This document shows positions 6,037 to 7,739 of a DNA stretch of 7,739 bases, one piece after another. Positions within the stretch are counted from its first letter, which is position 1; the number at the start of each line of letters is the position of its first letter. The stretch is from Bacteroides sp. CAG:1076 (GTDB lineage: Bacteria; Bacteroidota; Bacteroidia; Bacteroidales; Bacteroidaceae): contig HF993267.1 of assembly GCA_000436795.1 (NCBI GenBank), forward strand, positions 1 through 7,739, given 5' to 3'. The notes beneath the pieces are model-generated. The model searched no databases and was not told the origin of the DNA. It was given only the letters and a program-made list of their open reading frames with translations. The position numbers and the translations under genes were made by a program.

Positions 6037-6987
6037 TTACAGTTCTTTTTCTATTTGATATTTGTTACGCTCGGGAGCATTGCGGGCTATCAGTTCTCCG
6101 ATAAATCCGGCAAGGAACAACTGGGTGCCGATAATCATGGTTGTCAGGGCAAGATAGAAATACGGACTGTCTGTAATCAGTCTGTACGGATTGCCTGAGT
6201 ACAGGTCGTACAGCTTGTTGATGCCGATGATGGCTACAGCGATGAATCCCAAGATGAACATGATGGAACCCAGAAAGCCGAAAATGTGCATCGGCTTGAC
6301 GCCGAAGGTGGATAAAAACCACAGGGTAAGCAAATCCAGGTAGCCGTTGACGAAGCGGTTCAGCCCGAATTTGGTCTTTCCGTATTTTCGTGCCTGATGA
6401 TGAACGATCTTTTCGCCGATTTTGGTAAAGCCGGCATTTTTTGCCAAGTAAGGAATGTAGCGGTGCATTTCGCCGTAAACTTCGATATTCTTGACCACGT
6501 CTTTCCGATACGCCTTCAGTCCGCAGTTGAAGTCGTGCAGGTTATGGATGCCCGAAACGGCACGTGCCGTAGCATTGAACAGCTTGGTCGGGATTGTTTT
6601 CGACAGCGGGTCATAGCGTTTCTGCTTCCATCCGGAAACCAGGTCGTATCCGTCGACGGTAATCATATAGTAAAGTCCCGGAATTTCATCCGGACTATCC
6701 TGCAGGTCGGCATCCATAGTGATGACCACATCGCCTTCCGCCCGTTCGAATCCACAGAACAAAGCCGGCGACTTACCGTAGTTCCGGCGGAACTTTACGC
6801 CTTTTACTTCTTTGTTCTCCTTGCTCAGCGATTCGATAACTTTCCATGAACCGTCGGTACTGCCATCGTTTACGAAAATAATTTCGTAGCTGAAATGGTT
6901 TGCGTCCATCACTCTCTTTATCCAAGCATGCAGTTCGGGTAAAGACTCTTCCTCATTATATAAAGGTACGATTACTGATATATCCAT
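6037..6987 (-). CDS. Family 2 glycosyltransferase, DPM/GtrB-like (polyprenyl-phosphate sugar transferase)
   Basis: A 316-residue membrane-bound glycosyltransferase with a GT-A fold. It probably moves a sugar from a nucleotide donor to undecaprenyl phosphate on the cytoplasmic face, supplying a lipid-linked sugar for envelope decoration. Seen: VPLYNEEESL (7-16), NDGSTDGS (40-47), the metal-binding MDADLQDSPDEIP (91-103, DxD at 92-94), DFNCGLKAYR (152-161), EMHRYIP (173-179) and the Arg/Tyr/Gly-rich ARKYGKTKFGL (199-209). Two C-terminal membrane helices (about 232-256 and 275-300) match the GtrB/ArnC-like architecture. The start at 6987 begins directly at the first beta strand of the fold. It lies 3 bases after the DUF4199 stop; GT2-DUF4199 pairs recur in Bacteroidota genomes, which suggests a joint role. 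The sugar and final acceptor cannot be read from sequence. Confidence 0.92.
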   Translation of the reverse strand: MDISVIVPLYNEEESLPELHAWIKRVMDANHFSYEIIFVNDGSTDGSWKVIESLSKENKEVKGVKFRRNYGKSPALFCGFERAEGDVVITMDADLQDSPDEIPGLYYMITVDGYDLVSGWKQKRYDPLSKTIPTKLFNATARAVSGIHNLHDFNCGLKAYRKDVVKNIEVYGEMHRYIPYLAKNAGFTKIGEKIVHHQARKYGKTKFGLNRFVNGYLDLLTLWFLSTFGVKPMHIFGFLGSIMFILGFIAVAIIGINKLYDLYSGNPYRLITDSPYFYLALTTMIIGTQLFLAGFIGELIARNAPERNKYQIEKEL

Positions 6988-6990
6988 AGG

Positions 6991-7527
6991 TCAGAATTGT
7001 TTTTTTTGTTTCATTGCCACCAGGCCGGTAGGTATGGCGAGCAGGATACCGTAAAATATATTTTGAAAAATCAATTGAAATGTAAGTTGCAGTGGGGTTA
7101 GCGATGAAATGGTGTCGAATGCCTGAATCAGTTGATCGATGGAGGTTACCATTTCGCCTTGTGCAGCCGATTTGACGTTCTCCAACTGCTGCAGATAGGC
7201 ACTGGCCAGAAAGCCGTGATCCAGAAAACGGAAATAAACATAGTGTGCCACGGCTACCAGAAGAGTAGCAAACAGGTACATGTACAAGGTGAAAAGAAAC
7301 GCGCGGAAGAATGACAGTTCGCCGTTGCAATACGTGTTTCTGAACTTGCGTACATAAATGTAGCCTAACACCGGGACAAAAAGAGTAAGCAGCACGAACA
7401 AGAGCTGGAGGAAAGGAATACTGAACCCTAAGGGGAGAAAAATGAATTTGATAATCCAGTATATTCCCATAAAAGTACCAAATCGCATGGCATGTTCCTG
7501 AAGTGTAATCGGTCTGTCTGTTGGCAT
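6991..7527 (-). CDS. DUF4199 family membrane protein
   Basis: A 178-residue inner-membrane protein of unknown function, first gene of the operon. Four hydrophobic segments are visible at about 17-34, 38-59, 74-98 and 148-171. Between segments 3 and 4 is a hydrophilic, Gln-rich stretch (about 103-146), likely a helical extramembrane loop. The N-terminal RFGTFMGIYWIIKF and the overall length fit DUF4199. The start at 7527 has an AAAGGA Shine-Dalgarno site 9 bases upstream. Its tight link to the glycosyltransferase suggests that it is an accessory or partner of that enzyme; this is inference from position only. Confidence 0.8.
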   Translation of the reverse strand: MPTDRPITLQEHAMRFGTFMGIYWIIKFIFLPLGFSIPFLQLLFVLLTLFVPVLGYIYVRKFRNTYCNGELSFFRAFLFTLYMYLFATLLVAVAHYVYFRFLDHGFLASAYLQQLENVKSAAQGEMVTSIDQLIQAFDTISSLTPLQLTFQLIFQNIFYGILLAIPTGLVAMKQKKQF

Positions 7528-7536
7528 TTCTGTTTT

Positions 7537-7542
7537 TCCTTT
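7537..7542 (-). promoter_or_regulatory. Shine-Dalgarno site of the DUF4199 gene
   Basis: AAAGGA on the minus strand, 9 bases before the ATG at 7527. Recognisable Shine-Dalgarno sites are not seen before most other starts in this window, so this one supports the chosen start and suggests efficient initiation at the head of the operon. Confidence 0.5.
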
Positions 7543-7565
7543 ATATCTTTATATTTATAAGACTA

Positions 7566-7573
7566 CAAAAGTA
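7566..7573 (-). promoter_or_regulatory. Probable -7 box of the seven-gene operon promoter
   Basis: TACTTTTG on the minus strand fits the TAnnTTTG box and lies 38 bases before the ATG at 7527, giving a short leader of about 30 bases. No TTTG is found 19-21 bases further upstream, so the -33 box is poor or absent. The 10-base inverted repeat at 7572-7618 occupies that place, so the promoter may need an activator or be controlled by a bound protein. Confidence 0.5.
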
Positions 7574-7618
7574 CGTTTTTTGGAGATATTCCGGGCTATA
7601 AAACTCGGAAAAAACGTA
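7572..7618. repeat. Perfect 10-base inverted repeat next to the operon promoter
   Basis: TACGTTTTTT (7572-7581) and AAAAAACGTA (7609-7618) are perfect reverse complements separated by 27 bases. Within the gap, CCGGG (7591-7595) and CTCGG (7604-7608) can pair as a second short stem with one G-T pair. The repeat touches the end of the -7 box and covers the region where the -33 box should be, so a protein-binding operator is possible. The arms are A/T-rich, which makes chance more likely than for a mixed sequence. Confidence 0.4.
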
Positions 7619-7656
7619 TTTCTTTCGATTTTTGTGAAATTTTTTGAGACAAAGTA

Positions 7657-7686
7657 TTGCACATTCAAAAAATATACCTACCTTTG
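7657..7686 (+). promoter_or_regulatory. Bacteroidota-type promoter reading off the right edge
   Basis: On the plus strand TTG at 7657-7659 is followed by 19 bases and TACCTTTG at 7679-7686, a near-consensus match. Transcription should begin near 7693. The 46 bases left in the window hold no complete gene. An ATG at 7736-7738 could be a start codon, and an ATG at 7696 opens only a 12-codon frame. The promoter is divergent from the operon promoter about 100 bases away. What it drives lies beyond the window. Confidence 0.68.
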
Positions 7687-7739
7687 CACCCGCAAATGAG
7701 AAACATCGCAAGTGAATCTCTGATGCAGACATAACATGG

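Noticed and set aside
7541..7732. 63-codon minus-strand open frame in the right intergenic region
   Set aside because: It spans both divergent promoters, is A/T-driven (Lys, Phe, Tyr and Ile rich) and has no family features; the promoters explain the region better.

Overview
The window looks like chromosomal DNA of a gut-type Bacteroidales bacterium (Bacteroides or Phocaeicola). Three things point there: the protein families (BD-FAE-type esterase, DUF4199, DUF6452 and DUF6048 proteins), the near absence of Shine-Dalgarno sites, and several promoters with the Bacteroidota -7 box TAnnTTTG. No RNA gene, CRISPR array, IS element or integrase is visible. The genus is an inference from these traits.

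All eight recognised protein genes are on the minus strand, so the window reads from right to left. At the right end (7528-7739) is a divergent promoter region: one promoter fires leftward into a seven-gene operon, the other fires rightward off the edge of the window. The operon is, in order of transcription: DUF4199 membrane protein (7527-6991), family 2 polyprenyl-phosphate-type glycosyltransferase (6987-6037), DUF6452 lipoprotein (6034-5471), DUF6048 outer-membrane-type protein (5523-4813), MntP manganese exporter (4806-4231), ApbE FAD:protein FMN transferase (4215-3205) and an OPT-family oligopeptide transporter (3190-1157). Gaps are 3, 2, -53, 6, 15 and 14 bases. A strong intrinsic terminator follows at 1120-1070.

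To the left is a separate transcription unit. A near-consensus promoter (1079-1048) has its -33 box inside the U-tract of the operon terminator. It drives a leader of about 150 bases that holds a 31-codon reading frame and a 28-base imperfect hairpin, followed by a secreted acyl esterase (891-49). A further promoter at 34-5 reads off the left edge.

The operon's theme is the cell envelope: a membrane glycosyltransferase with its membrane neighbour, two exported proteins, metal export, periplasmic flavinylation and peptide or chelate uptake. Most of it is ordinary for this group. The points most worth a second look are a GC-rich 42-base in-frame insertion between 10-base direct repeats inside the conserved C-terminal part of the OPT transporter, the structured leader of the esterase gene, and a 53-base overlap between the DUF6452 and DUF6048 genes. 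I did not find a convincing new multi-gene system.
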